From NCBI RefSeq assembly GCF_000189635.1, contig NW_002476212.1, forward strand, positions 930,001 to 994,000: a DNA stretch of 64,000 nucleotides, written 5' to 3'. A program made the position numbers and the translations under genes. This document shows, piece by piece, positions 23,162 through 35,600 of this stretch (the first letter of the stretch is position 1; the number at the start of each line of letters is the position of its first letter). The stretch comes from Tetrahymena thermophila SB210. Its lineage: Eukaryota > Ciliophora > Oligohymenophorea > Hymenostomatida > Tetrahymenidae. Below the pieces are notes generated by a model that had not been told where the DNA came from, made no database searches, and saw only the letters and a list, made by a program, of their open reading frames with translations.

Positions 23162-26100
23162 TTTATAATGAAAAAGTTCTTGATTAGTATGAATAAGAGT
23201 CAGTTGACAGAGTTTAATGAGTGATATGGATGATATTTGAGATATATTTATTGTTTCAATTTGAAAATAACTATGAACAATGTACTATTCTGATTTATTG
23301 ATAAAATATGATTCTGTTGAATAAGAATGCTAGTATAATAAGTAACCAAGTAAATAGTAGATGAATATTGAGAAAATGAAAATAATGGAAGAAGTATTTT
23401 GAGAATGTTCAGCTTAATACTATTTTCAAATTAATAATATTCTTTTTTTTGATTTTTTGTTTTTTATTATTATTAATTTTTTATTTGGCTTGATATTAAT
23501 CAATTGTTTCTGTTTATAAATTCAATCAATCAATCAATTTCTTTGTTACTAATTATTAAATTAATTGAATGAATGAATAATTAATTTATCTTTTTTATTT
23601 AGTTTATTAATCAGATATTTATTCTAAACGAAAAACTAAGCAAGATATTCTTTTTCTGTAATAGAATGATTTATTTACTTAATAATTATTATTTGTGTTT
23701 ATTTTAAAAAGTTAAATTCAATTTTTTCTTCTCAGAAATTTATTATTATTTTCACTAAGCAACTAAGGAAGAAAGGAAGAAATTAATTAATGCAGAAATT
23801 ATAATAGATAGATAGATCCTCTTTTTTCTTTATTATTTATTTGATTAATTTATTAATTATGAAATTTATCAAACCTATCGCTTTCAATCATTCCATCTTT
23901 CTATTTCTCTTTATCGCTCCTCACACACGTCAAAAATAATATTCTTAATTTGTTAAAAAAAACTAATTATTAATGAATTAATGCTTTGTAATTAGATAAC
24001 TCAGTCTAATTATTTTCGCTTTCTTAATTTTATTTAAACATGCATTTATTTATTTATTTATTTCTTTAACAAACAAAAAATTTTTTCTAATTATTTTTCA
24101 ATTTATTCTGTCCATTTACAAGCACTTAAAATTTAATATTACCAAGTGTATGTCATATTTATTGTCGAGACTTCTTCCTTAAATAATTAGATATAACAGC
24201 TGTTGATGATAACTAAAAATTGATAGCAGTTTAATTTTCCACTGGATGAATAATTAAATCTACTTCATAATATTCAATATCTGATTTACTAAGTTAAGCA
24301 GGTTTTATTGCACACAAATTGATAAAACTTGAGTTTATTTATTTAAATAGATTGCTAATATATTTTTTTTCAAATATTAAAATTTTTTTTAAATTTACAT
24401 GAAATACACATTTTACATGTAAACAAACAAAATAAACCCATATATATACAGAATTCTATTTACATTAATAAAATTTACACTCGATTTGATATAAGTGTTT
24501 GTAAGTAATTTGAAAATTATTTGAATTAAAAAAAGTATTACGTAATCATTTAGCTGACATATTAAATTAATGTTATGCTTTTAAGTGATTACCAGAAGGT
24601 TTTTTTTTGAAATAAGCTTACGTGATTCATTAAAACAATATATATTTATTAGGTTCCTTAAACTTATATGTTAAAATCTAAAATTTACTAATTTAAATAT
24701 CAAAAAATCAAACCAGACCATAATTTTGTATTTTTAGAAATACTCTGTGTTTTTATAATAATTAATTTACTCTAAGTAGAAAATTTATTATCAAATAAAA
24801 GCATTTAGATTTTGATATTCTACTATAATTTAGTAATATTTGAAATAACACCGTTATAACTTATTTTCTATAAAATTATGTGATTTTTTTATTTTTAAAT
24901 TAGAAAAGGTTTCTTGTTAAAATCTAAATTTTATCTAAGTATTAAAATAGATAGATATACACAAATCATAAATATCTGAAAATTGCTTAAATATTCAGTT
25001 TAATATCCAAGTTATAAAAATACTAAGTTTATTTTAAATAACTCATCTATATTTATTAATACTAGATAAATTATCTCAATGAAAATTAGAGTAGATTGAA
25101 TTCATATTCATGCTTTTGCTTAAAAAATATTTAATAAAAAAATTGCTGTATTTTCAAATGTGAAATAACATTTTTTTTGACTGAGAAAATTTAAAAAATA
25201 AATTGATACAATTTTTAAAATAAGATTTTATTCATTTTTTTATTTATAGAAGGAAAATACCTTTCTAAAAATTATTAAATTTAATTAAACTAAATACATT
25301 CAATCATTTTAAATGGTCTCTTAGTTTTTTTAGAAAGGTATTTTCTCCATTCAAAAAAAAAATTAATTGATATAAATTAAAAAATTGTATCAACTTATTT
25401 TTCTATTTATAAGACAAGCAAACTTATATTTAATTTTAGAAAATATTTAATAAAATATATTTTAAAATTGATTTTGATGAATGAAGTAAAAAGGTTAAAT
25501 TATTTTGAAAAATTTGAAAAATTACAAAAAAATTTAATTTCCTAAAATATTAATTATCTTAATAATAAATAAAATATATTTAATTTTACTTATTCTTTTG
25601 TTGGTTATCAAAATAAAATTGATTAAAATTATTTATTTTAACATTTTAAGTAAAAAATACAAATGGATTTTGATGATTTAAAATTTTCAAAATAAGAATT
25701 CTGAGAATCTTGTGAAAAATTATTAAACCAAAAATATGAATTTAATGAAATCTTAAAATGCTAAATGGTGTTATCGAGCCTCAATTAATACAATTTATCT
25801 TATATAAATACTTTGTTTAAAACTATTATATATATAATAAAATAAGTTAAAGAGATAAAATATATCTTAAAGTTATAAAAAGATAAAAATTAATATCTCT
25901 AAATTTAAAATAAAGATTTAATAAAGTTTATTTTAAAATAATTAGCAAAATCAAAAAAAAAAATTAAGATTTCTATTATAAAGTGACTTTTATCAAACCA
26001 TTTAAAGTAGATAGATCTTTAAAACTTTAAAAATAATTTTAATAATTACTTATTTAAAATTTTTAGATATTTATTTGTAAATTTTATTAATAACATAAGC

Positions 26101-26345
26101 TAAAATGATTGAAATATAAGAATTAATTTAAATGTTTTATATTCATGACAATATATGTGTTTCTTTTAAATAAATAGACATTTTTTATTCGTATATTTTA
26201 ATTGAAAAATTAAAAAAAAATAAATAAAGTAAAAATAAAATAATTTAAAAACAATAAAATATCAAAAAATTTCATAGAATTTTAATAATTTAATAAATTA
26301 AAAATCTCAATTTTATCATTTAAGTCCTTTATTTCAATTTTAAAA
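23162..26345. other. Long intergenic region with simple repeats and a foldback
   Basis: No coding signal was seen over 3.2 kb. Simple repeats include (TCAA)n near 23522-23538, (GATA)n near 23806-23818 and (TTTA)n near 24045-24063. A long inverted repeat at about 25190-25410 is listed separately. Promoters of the flanking divergent genes (lipase, pseudokinase) must lie at its ends. Confidence 0.55.
25190..25410. repeat. Long inverted repeat with a perfect 19-bp inner arm
   Basis: GAAAATACCTTTCTAAAAA at 25253-25271 is perfectly complemented at 25327-25345, with a 55-base loop. The match continues imperfectly outward: the left side has AATTGATACAATTTTTAAAATAAG-like sequence near 25200 and the right side has its complement near 25385-25405. 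Total arm length is about 70-80 bases. It resembles a MITE-like foldback. No transposase gene was found. Confidence 0.65.
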
Positions 26346-28040
26346 ATGGGCTAAAAATAAGTAAGGTTTAATTTTGATAATCCTGTATATAATTCTAATT
26401 ATATTTAATAACAAATAATATACAAACAAGATTTATATCAAGTTGCTATTGTATGCTCTAAAGATTTTTAAGAATTATTTGCATGTCATAGTTTTTAAAG
26501 CATCTATGATTAAAAAGATGTTGATTAAAATGAATTCGAAAAAATAATTAAGGCTCTCTAATATCTTTAAAATGAAAATAATATCTTGTCTATAATTGAA
26601 AAAATAGAGCATACATAATAAGGATTGACAACAATTATTACAGAGTTTGTTGATTGTAATTTAACTTAAATAATTGAGCTCAATAGATTTAACTTTGAAT
26701 AAATCATAGCGTTGACTTATTAGTTGTTAAATTGTTTAAATTTACATTAGGAAAAGGGTATAATTTACCACGATATAAAACATGACAGCATCTTTTTTAG
26801 CAAATCTAAAAATTAATTTTTTATAGCTAATTATCAATAACTTAAAACAACAAAAAACACTTTCTTTAAAAAAATATCTGATTTCCTTAAAATTAATTCT
26901 ATAAATTAATCTACAGAAGTGCTATCTTAATATGAACCAGAACCAACAAGTGATAATTTATTTTCAATAGGAATAATATTAACTGAAGTATATATCTAAA
27001 GAAGCCTTAATAATATTGAGTTGTAGAATTTGAAAAATTAAACATTATTGAATGTATTGCCTTTTCTGTAGTAATCTTCAAACATTGAATTTATAAACAA
27101 AATACTTTCTAAAATGCTTGAATCAAATAAAGATATAAGACTTATGCTAAATATTCTAATATAAAATCTAAATACATTTTTTGTTAATGAGAGCTCTTTA
27201 AAAAAGCTTAAACTGTCAAAATAAATTACAAAGTATAAAATGTCTGAAGATAAAGATATTAAAATAGTAAGAAATTATGAAATAATAGAAATGGATTTTA
27301 AGAGTTTATTAGCATATAAATAATTCAAAGAATAAGCTGTAAAGGATATTGGGATGATTATAGAAAAGTGTCAAGACTTTACAAATTTGATTATTCAAAA
27401 TATATCACTAGAAAATGTAAATTTAATTGAGTTTATCTTATAAAAGTGTAAACACATTACTTCTTTATGTCTTGGTCTTTATGATACTAAACTTGGACCA
27501 GAAAGGGCAAGAAATATAGATATTAACCTTGAAAATTGTTAAAACGTCGCTTGTTTGTATCTTAATCTTGCTGATAATAAACTTGGACCAGAAGGAGCAA
27601 AAAGTATTGGAATGAGCTTAGAAGCTCTTCAAAACATTACTTCATTGACTATCAATCTTTAGAATAATGATCTTAGAGATGAAGGAATAAATAAATTTGG
27701 ATTAAGCTTAGAAAAGTGCCAAAGCATCTCTTATTTGAATATCAATCTTCAATCCAATTTGATTGGACATGAAGGAATAATAAATTTTGGAATGAGCTTA
27801 CTGAGGTGTCTAAAAATAAATTCTTTGACTCTCAATTTCGATCGTAATGGATTAACACAAGAGAATATAATTAATTTTGGAGCAATTGTGCAAAAGTTTT
27901 AAAACCTCAAATATTTTAATTTATTCTGCAGATTTACTAATTAATCTTTTCCTTTATCGCCTTTATACTACTATACATTTTTTAATCATATTTTCAAAAC
28001 AAAAAGATTAGTAATATTTAAAACTAAAATCGATATTTGA
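26346..28040 (+). CDS. Pseudokinase-LRR fusion protein
   Basis: An intronless frame of 564 residues (ATG 26346, TGA 28038). Residues about 25-300 follow a protein-kinase fold. The catalytic loop reads IIYHDIKHDSIFF, so Asp and Lys are kept but the usual Arg and Asn are not. The DFG position reads ANYQQ, and no glycine-rich loop or clear VAIK Lys is visible, so catalysis is unlikely. After a linker, residues about 340-540 contain several LRRs of about 30 residues, for example SLEALQNITSLTINLQNNDL and SLEKCQSISYLNINLQSN. These have the same N-x-L-x-x-E-G and C-x-x-I-x-x-L-x-I-x-L layout as the modular LRR gene at 1423-3245. Kinase-LRR proteins are a known expanded group in Tetrahymena. It is probably a cytosolic scaffold; partners are unknown. 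Confidence 0.75.
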
Positions 28041-28609
28041 ATTAAGAAGTAAAAAAAATTAAACTGAATTTAAGATAACATTAACTCAGCTAACAGCATT
28101 TAAAAGGACAATCCTTTGATTTTCAGGAAATTTGTTACTAAAGATAGTGTTTTCAATAGAATTAAATATTTTACATATAAATATAAATAACTTATGTTAT
28201 AATGTAATTTTTAAAATAAATACATAGTTTATTAAATATTTTTTATCTAGCAAATTCTTTGGTTAAAGTCTGCTAAAAATTTTAAAATTGAATACATCTT
28301 ATAAATTTTAATTTCTGAAACATTAAAATATATAAACATTTTTAGAAAATCTAATTCAGGGAATTTGAATTTTATTAGATTAAAGCTAATTAAATTAATA
28401 TATTATATTTTTAAATATATTTTAAAATATTGTTGATAAGAATATATTTTGTTCACTATAGAAAAAAATAAAATCTTTGTGATGGTATTAATTGAGGAAC
28501 ATTTATTAATTAAGAATTTATCAAACAATTTTTGTTAAAGTAAATCAAACTCAATACATAGATAAATAGATATTAAAATATTTATAAATAGAAGAAGTTT
28601 AAGATATAA
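28041..28609. other. Intergenic AT-rich stretch
   Basis: Between two plus-strand genes. Nothing recognisable beyond A/T-rich sequence. Confidence 0.5.
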
Positions 28610-30009
28610 ATGCATATCCCAGATCAGTAAAGGAAATAAATCACACAATGCTGCTCAATATTTGCAGTTGTTTTATTTGTAATTATATTATTTATATCTT
28701 GGGATACAGTTGAAGTTGTTCACTATGGGCTACTTTGTAATTCAATAAGTAAAGCTTGCTCTCAAAAGTCTGTTTATGGTGCAGGGAGACATTGGGTTTG
28801 GCCTACATATTATTTTATTTATTTTCCATCAAATTTACTTACAATTGAATTCTCTGATTCAGCCAATGCAAATCCTCCCCTAAAAACAAGAACAGCAGAA
28901 GGTTTAAGTTTAGAACTATTTTTATCCTTCGAATTTTAATTGATTAAGTAAATAAAAATTATTTTTAAATTATCTTATTTTGATTATAAAAAACTGATTG
29001 ATTAGAAGTAGAAATAGAATTGCTTAAACTTAAATTTTAAAAAAATAGGGAAGAGATTCCTCAACTTTATAGTATGAATAATTTAGAATATGAAAGAACA
29101 TTTATCCGTATAGCAAGAGATACAATAGTGCAAATAGCCAGTACTTTCGAAGCTAATGAATATTGGACAAAAAGAAATAATGTAACATAGGCTATGAAAA
29201 ATGAATTAACAATAGAATTGAAAAAAGCTCATGCAAAATGTGTATTTTTTTAACTACTTAGAATCGATTTACCTGACTCATATGAAATGTCAATTGTAAA
29301 TACACAGGTAAGGAGATTTAATTTATTACAAATAAGATTTTAATTTTGAAATAATTAAAATATATCTTTTTTGTTCTATCAAAAATAGAATATTTAAATA
29401 TAATACTTAATCAAAATAGATTGAAATGTAAAATAAAAGAACTAAATAATTTGAACAAGAAGCTACAAGGATATTGAAAGAAATAGAAGTTTTAAGATCC
29501 GAAACAGAAAAAGAAATCAAAACATTAAATGCTGAAGCCCAATCAGAATCATATTAAATCCTTAAAAACTCTGAAGTATTTCACCATAAATTGTTTTAGT
29601 TTTTATTAATATTTCATGATATTAACAAAGGCAAAGGCTAACTAGTATGTATTAGAAGCAGAAATTGACTCCTTCTCAGATGCAGCAAATGTATTAGAAT
29701 TTTATTTTTGAATAAATGAATTTTATTTTTCAATATTTTTATAGTGAAATATTTCAAAATAATTAAATTATAAAAATTATTTAGTAAAAACAATTAAAAT
29801 ATTTGGCATAAAGACTTTTTTAAGATTTAAATTGATTAAAAATAAAGTTGTGAAAAAATATATAATTTTTATTTTAGTAAAATAATTTAGACTTAGATGA
29901 TGATGAACTCAATGACTACATTTATTATACATCACTTATTAAAAAGAAAAATGCAAAGATTCTCGTAGGTATGGATAACATTCAGGCTAGAATAGATAGT
30001 GATAACTGA
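28610..30009 (+). CDS. SPFH / band-7 domain membrane protein
   Basis: About five exons with short introns (around 28945-29000, 29309-29425, 29580-29635 and 29690-29880), TGA at 30007. The N-terminus has a hydrophobic segment (CCSIFAVVLFVIILFISW, residues about 15-32), then VEVVHYGLLCNSIS and AGRHWVWPTYYFIYFPS. This fits the start of an SPFH domain, in which G-x-x-x-x-G-P-x-x-x-x-P-F is common. Further on come EYERTFIRIARDTIVQIAS and then CVFFQLLRIDLPDSYEMSI, both typical of the stomatin/prohibitin/flotillin core. A coiled-coil rich in Glu/Lys (EQEATRILKEIEVLRSE) precedes an acidic C-terminus (LDLDDDELNDYIYYTSLIKK). SPFH proteins form oligomeric rings on membranes. I cannot place it in a named subfamily, and exon edges are approximate. 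Confidence 0.78.
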
Positions 30010-30630
30010 AAAAAAAATAAATAAGTTTTCAAAATTGAAATACAGAAATAAAAATTAACTAATTAATCAAATAGAAAAAAATAAAATAAAATTTAAATAT
30101 GTTTAAATATATAACTTTTTTTAGGCTTATTAATAGAAATAATTTAAACAGTTAATAATTTATTTGCTCCTTAATTTATAATATCAAATTTGATTGAAAT
30201 GATAATTTTGCATTTAATAATTAAAATTAGATTTTGCAATATCTGTCTGTGGCAAATAATTAATGAATTTTTTCATATGATTAATTCATATCTTTCAAAA
30301 ATAAAGTGAGAAAATACATTTTATTTTAAATGATTTTAGGTGCTTGAACGAACTAACTTACATGATTATAACATATTAACTATTTATATACAAAGAAGAA
30401 GAATATAAAAACAATGATACAATGATAGTTTTATTGCTTTTTCATATCAATCTTCTCTTTCAAATTAAATCATTAATATATTTATATGAGTGCATTATTT
30501 GGTATTGCAAATTTTTTTGTTTGCTGTTGTGTTTTGTTTGATTGTTGAATGAATGTAAGCGAATTTCATACAACATTTTTAATTATTTCCTTAGAATAGA
30601 TACCATCAATTAAATAGATAAATAAATGAA
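30010..30630. other. Intergenic region between convergent genes
   Basis: A/T-rich; no coding signal seen. It includes the 3' ends of the SPFH gene (plus) and the small basic-tail protein gene (minus). Confidence 0.5.
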
Positions 30631-31110
30631 TCAACATCTGATAGATTAGTGTCCACCATTTTTTCTTTTACTTCTTTTCTTCTTAGCTTGTTTGGAGCGC
30701 TTATTTTACATTTCAAAAATAATATCCTCAGATTCAGCTATTGTTGGGAAAGAGCTAAAACTGAGAGTAGGATTGAATACAACTGTTTAAAGGTATAATT
30801 AATCAGCTTGAGCTTCAACAGGCTTGCTACTTTCTTATTTACTTTATTTATCAAATTTATTAACTATATTGTATTGTTTGCAGTAGTTTGCATATTCATT
30901 TTGAAGTAATTCAAAATTGAAATTATATTTAACAGGATTCCAATCAAATTTAGGAATGGCTGCAGCAGATTAAGATTAGCTATTTTATAAAGGATTAGTT
31001 GCCTTTTGTTTTTACTAAGTAATGTTATTGTTGCTCACAACCAATCTAGGCAAGATCATCATTCTCATTGCCTTTTATTGTTCAATAATATTAATAGTTT
31101 ATCTGAGCAT
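30631..31110 (-). CDS. Small hypothetical protein with basic C-terminal tail
   Basis: A single 480-nt exon on the minus strand gives 159 residues (ATG 31110, TGA 30633-30631). The N-terminal 35 residues are low in acidic residues and contain an amphipathic, Met/Arg-rich stretch (KAMRMMILPRLVVSNNN) that could be a mitochondrial presequence. The middle is Gln/Ser-rich, then FDWNPVKYNFNFELLQNEYA. The C-terminus is strongly basic (NKRSKQAKKKRSKRKNGGH). Small mitochondrial ribosomal proteins often combine such a presequence with a basic tail, but that is only a guess. A nuclear localisation signal is equally possible. No known family was recognised. Confidence 0.55.
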
Positions 31111-32606
31111 TATTTTTTCTTTCTTTCTTTTTCTTTAGTTTAATTTTAACAAATATACCTACTTTAAAATCTTTTTTAATTTTAATAAATATCTTACTCT
31201 GTTTGCTTGCTTTTTATGTGGATTTTTTCTTTATGAAGTTAATTACGCATTTTAGAAGATATTTAATTTTTTTAATTTTATTCATTTCTATTTCATAATA
31301 AAAGTGATCCATCTTTGTTTTATTTTGTTTGGATTGTAAATAAATATTTCAAAAATACTTTATTTACAAACATTTATAAATTTGCTTTGAGTAATTAGTT
31401 TTTCAAAATTGGGCTCTGTTACACAAAAGCTAAAGATACAATTATCTCAAACAAATCTATTTAAAATAAATATTATAATTTATTTAATAAAAATTGTTAA
31501 ATTTTTTTATATAATTTTTAAAAGTATTTTTAAATAAATAAACTTAGGCAAATTAAGTGAATAATGACTGTACCTTCCTGTATTTATTTATAAATTTCTT
31601 TTCATTATTTTACATATTACTAAATTTTTTTCGAAAAAAGAGTGATTTGATTATATCTAAATAAATAGGATTTATTAAATTTTCAAAAATACATAAATCA
31701 AAGTATTTAGATTGTATAAAGACATTTGAAGTTAAATGATGGCCAATTTTATTTTACTATTCACATTAAAAAATTATATTTTTTTAATATTTCAATCTAT
31801 TGGAGATTCATTACTAATTATTTAAAATTCAAGTCTTAATTAATTAATTTAATTTAACATTTAAAAATTTTCAAAAACATTTTTTTAGCAATCTATCATA
31901 AAATAATTAAAAATGCTTTAAAAAACTAATAGGAGTTTATGATTAAATAAAAATAAAAAATGTTAAAATAGAAAAATAATTAAAATATAAAACATTAGAT
32001 AAAGATCTAAAAATTTAATTAAAAAAATATCAATTATTTAATTGAAATGTAAAATTTATTTAAGAATTTAAGTTTAAAGAAATTATTTTTGAAAATTGAG
32101 TAAATATTTCATTTTTTTGTGAATTTTAATTAAAAATTTAAGTTTTATCATATAAAAATAAAGGATTTAAATTTATTTTAAAACTTAAATCCACATTTTT
32201 TTGTTTTCTAAACTATTGAAATAAAAAATAATTATTTAGTAAATATAAATTATTTTATATTTTTCTTAATTTAAATTTTTATTTAAAATCTTTTTAAAAT
32301 AATAAAATAAAATTTGATAAGCAAATTATAAGTAAGATGCCATATAATTCTAATAATAAGTTAAAAATAGATTATTTGCAAAGTTGTTTATTTGACATTA
32401 TTATTTTTTGATTGAAAAATATCTTTACTTTATATACTTGATTTATTTTTTTTTCTTATATTCTATTTATTTAATCTATCCATAGTTTATATTAAAAATT
32501 ATTGAAATATATTTATTTATAAAGTAGTTTAAAATATCTTACAGATTTATAGAGTTTTTATCAAAAAGATTCAAATAAATTCAAATCGTTCAATATTTTT
32601 TTCATA
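31111..32606. other. Divergent intergenic region, AT-rich
   Basis: Between the starts of the small basic-tail gene (minus) and the WD-repeat gene (plus). A TTTC-rich tract lies at about 31117-31140. Otherwise no recognisable element or coding signal. Confidence 0.5.
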
Positions 32607-35600
32607 ATGGTTAGCTTAAGAAGCTCTAAAGTTAAGTCTAGAAAAGTCATCATTGAAGATAGCAGCTCAGAATAAGCAGCTGATAACGAAAGCGATAATG
32701 ATGCTAAAAAAAATAAAAAAGTAAAAGTAGAAACTAAAGTAGCACAAAAGTCAACAAGAGGTAGAAAAAAAAAATCTTCTAAAGAATATAGCGAAGAAGA
32801 TGAAGATTTTGAAGGTTATTATTTAAAATATTAAGGCTATAAAATATTTAAATATTTTGACTTCTAAAATATTTTAAAGTTGAAGCCGATGTAGCAGAAG
32901 ATGACGATGATGAAGAAGAAGATTATGATGATATAGAAGATAAAGAGGAATCCTTTAATCACTAAAAATAAATAGAATCTAAAGCAAAAAAAAGTTAAAT
33001 TAAAAAAGAAGAGATTGACTCTGATGAAGAGGAGTTTGATGAAAGTGATGGAGAAAAGGCTAATAAAAAATAAGGTAGAAATAAATTAGAGATTTAAAAA
33101 AAATCTCAAAGCTAGCTTACTGGGAATAAAGTTTAAGGAAAGAGAGGAAGACCTGCAAAGATAAAAAAAGAAGATTTGGATGAAAAAGAGGGTAAAAATT
33201 AAGATGAAAATAATGAAGGAGAAGAACAGTAGGAATAAAAAGAAGAAGTAATTAAGAAAAAAAGAGGACGTAAGCCTTTAAATTAATAAAAAAAGGAAGA
33301 ATAAGATAACTCAGAAGACTCAGAGTAGTAATAACAATAATCAAATAATTAAGAAACTTCCTAAATGGCACAGAAAGGTAAAAGAGGATTTAAAAGATGT
33401 AAAAATGAAAGTTGCTCTCAATTAATTTATATCCATTAGAAAGTTTGCCCTCATTGCTCCTTTGAGCATAAAATGTCAGTACAAACTCTTGAAAAAAAGT
33501 AAAAGGATAAAAAAGAAAAGTCTTCAAACACATTCGAAGTTCTAAAAGCTTTTATAGAGAGTAGTCAAGGAAATAAAAAAGTAAAGATTAAAAAGAAAGA
33601 TCAGTTACCTATTTAGCAAATTAAAAAAAATGCATTATCTTTGGTAATATTATAAAATTATTTTTTACTTGTTTGTTAAGACATTTTTGTTAATATGAAA
33701 TAGGATGAGTTTAATATTGATCAAGAAAACTTAAAATAAATGTTTAAAGAGCCGAAAGGTTCTTTATTTACATACTAGGAAGAGGAGTAGAAAATAAGGA
33801 ACTAAGACTCATTTGAAGAAAGTAGCTTGAAGGGTTCAAAGCCATCAAAAAAGATAAAAAAAGAAGAATCAAAAGTACAAGAAAAATTAGACTAAAATAT
33901 TTAAGGATAAAAGAAAAATGAAGAAAGCAATATTTTAGAGATACCTAAGAATAATAAGTACGATTTAAAGGTGGACATGAATTTTAACAACAAGCAAGAA
34001 ACAGTGGATATTCCATAATTTGGTCACTTTTGCATTTTTAATCAACCCCAGTAGTAATAGTAAAAGGATTAAGATGACTAGAAAGAATAGCAAGGAGCTC
34101 AAAGCAAAATTACACAGTTTTTAAAGGGCAACAATGAAAAGTTAAAACAGAGTAATTCAATTAAATAGGAAGAATAGCAATAAAAATAAGGTATTTAATA
34201 ATTATTTTAGAAATAGATGTTAGAATAATAAAATCTCCCCTACTATTCTGATGTGATTGATTATTCTAAATATTAAAAATAAATTTTTACAGATCACCTT
34301 TTTAACAATCATACATTATATAATGAATCATATATTGAATAATAAATGAATAGACCGTTTGTTTTGAACTTCATTTTTTATTTGAAAAAATTTTTAATAT
34401 TTATTTTTATCACAAAAAGGTGATGATTGGAGGTTCTTTTTGATGAACATTGGATTTCCTATTACTTGTGTTTCATGGAGCTATACAAACATAGAAAGTG
34501 AGTGGAAGGATTAGTATTTGGCGGTAGGGATAAATATAAGTGAAGTTAGCTAAGATAAAGAAAAACTTGAAATATTTCGTACAATGGAGGCATACAACCT
34601 TCTTGGATGTCATAGAGTAGGTTAAAAATATGACTGTGATGGGTGTATATTAATTTATAAAATACCTTACGATAAGCTTTCAAATACTTTCAAAGAACCT
34701 GTTCTAATAAGAAATATAGCTGTTTAAGGTACTCCACTTTCTATCAAATGGATGCCAAAATTTAGTTAAAATTCAAAAACCTCTTATTCTGTTTTAACTT
34801 CAAATGGATCTATTTATTTTTATTCTTTTGACTTTTCAAACAATGAAAATAGTTGTGTCTCGCAAATAAAAAACAACAAAGCTATAAGTGGGTAAAATAA
34901 TTAAAGTCTCCTTTTTAGACAAGCTTAAAAGCAGTCTCCTTTAATGAAAATAACTATAAGTCAAGATGTGATTTTATCATGTTTTGATTGGCTAAACAAT
35001 GAAAACTGTAATTATCTCATAGCTGGAGATTAAGTTGGAAATATTTATTTTATAGAAATTTAAAATAGTTCATTTAAAATAGCTTAATATTATAATAATG
35101 CTCACATAGGATAGGTTTTAGATGTTAAATTCTACCCATAAAGCAATCAATAAGAACAAATAATTTTTGCTTCATGTGGGTATGATGGATTAGTAAAAAT
35201 ATTTGACGTATACGATTCTCCATTCCCTGTGTTTATTTACGAGTCATGCTTAGTAATTTAAATTTTTTTTTATTTTTGGTTTAATTAGTAAAAATAGTAG
35301 AAAATCTGCTTTATTTTTGGAGCTAAGATATATTTAATAGGATACTTATATTAAATTTTCTATTTTCAAATTAGATTCTAAATAATTAACCTTACTTACC
35401 CCACCCTTAAAATAATTAATAATTCAAATTGGTATAGAAAATACTTTATTTTCTTAGAATTTTAATTTAAAACTCTTTAAAAAAATTTGAAAATATTCCA
35501 TTTTTTCAATTTCAATTTATATTCTAAAAGAATTTTTTTTAAATTAATGACTTTTCTCTTTTGTTAATTAATAATATCAGCTCTAATCATAAAATATAAT

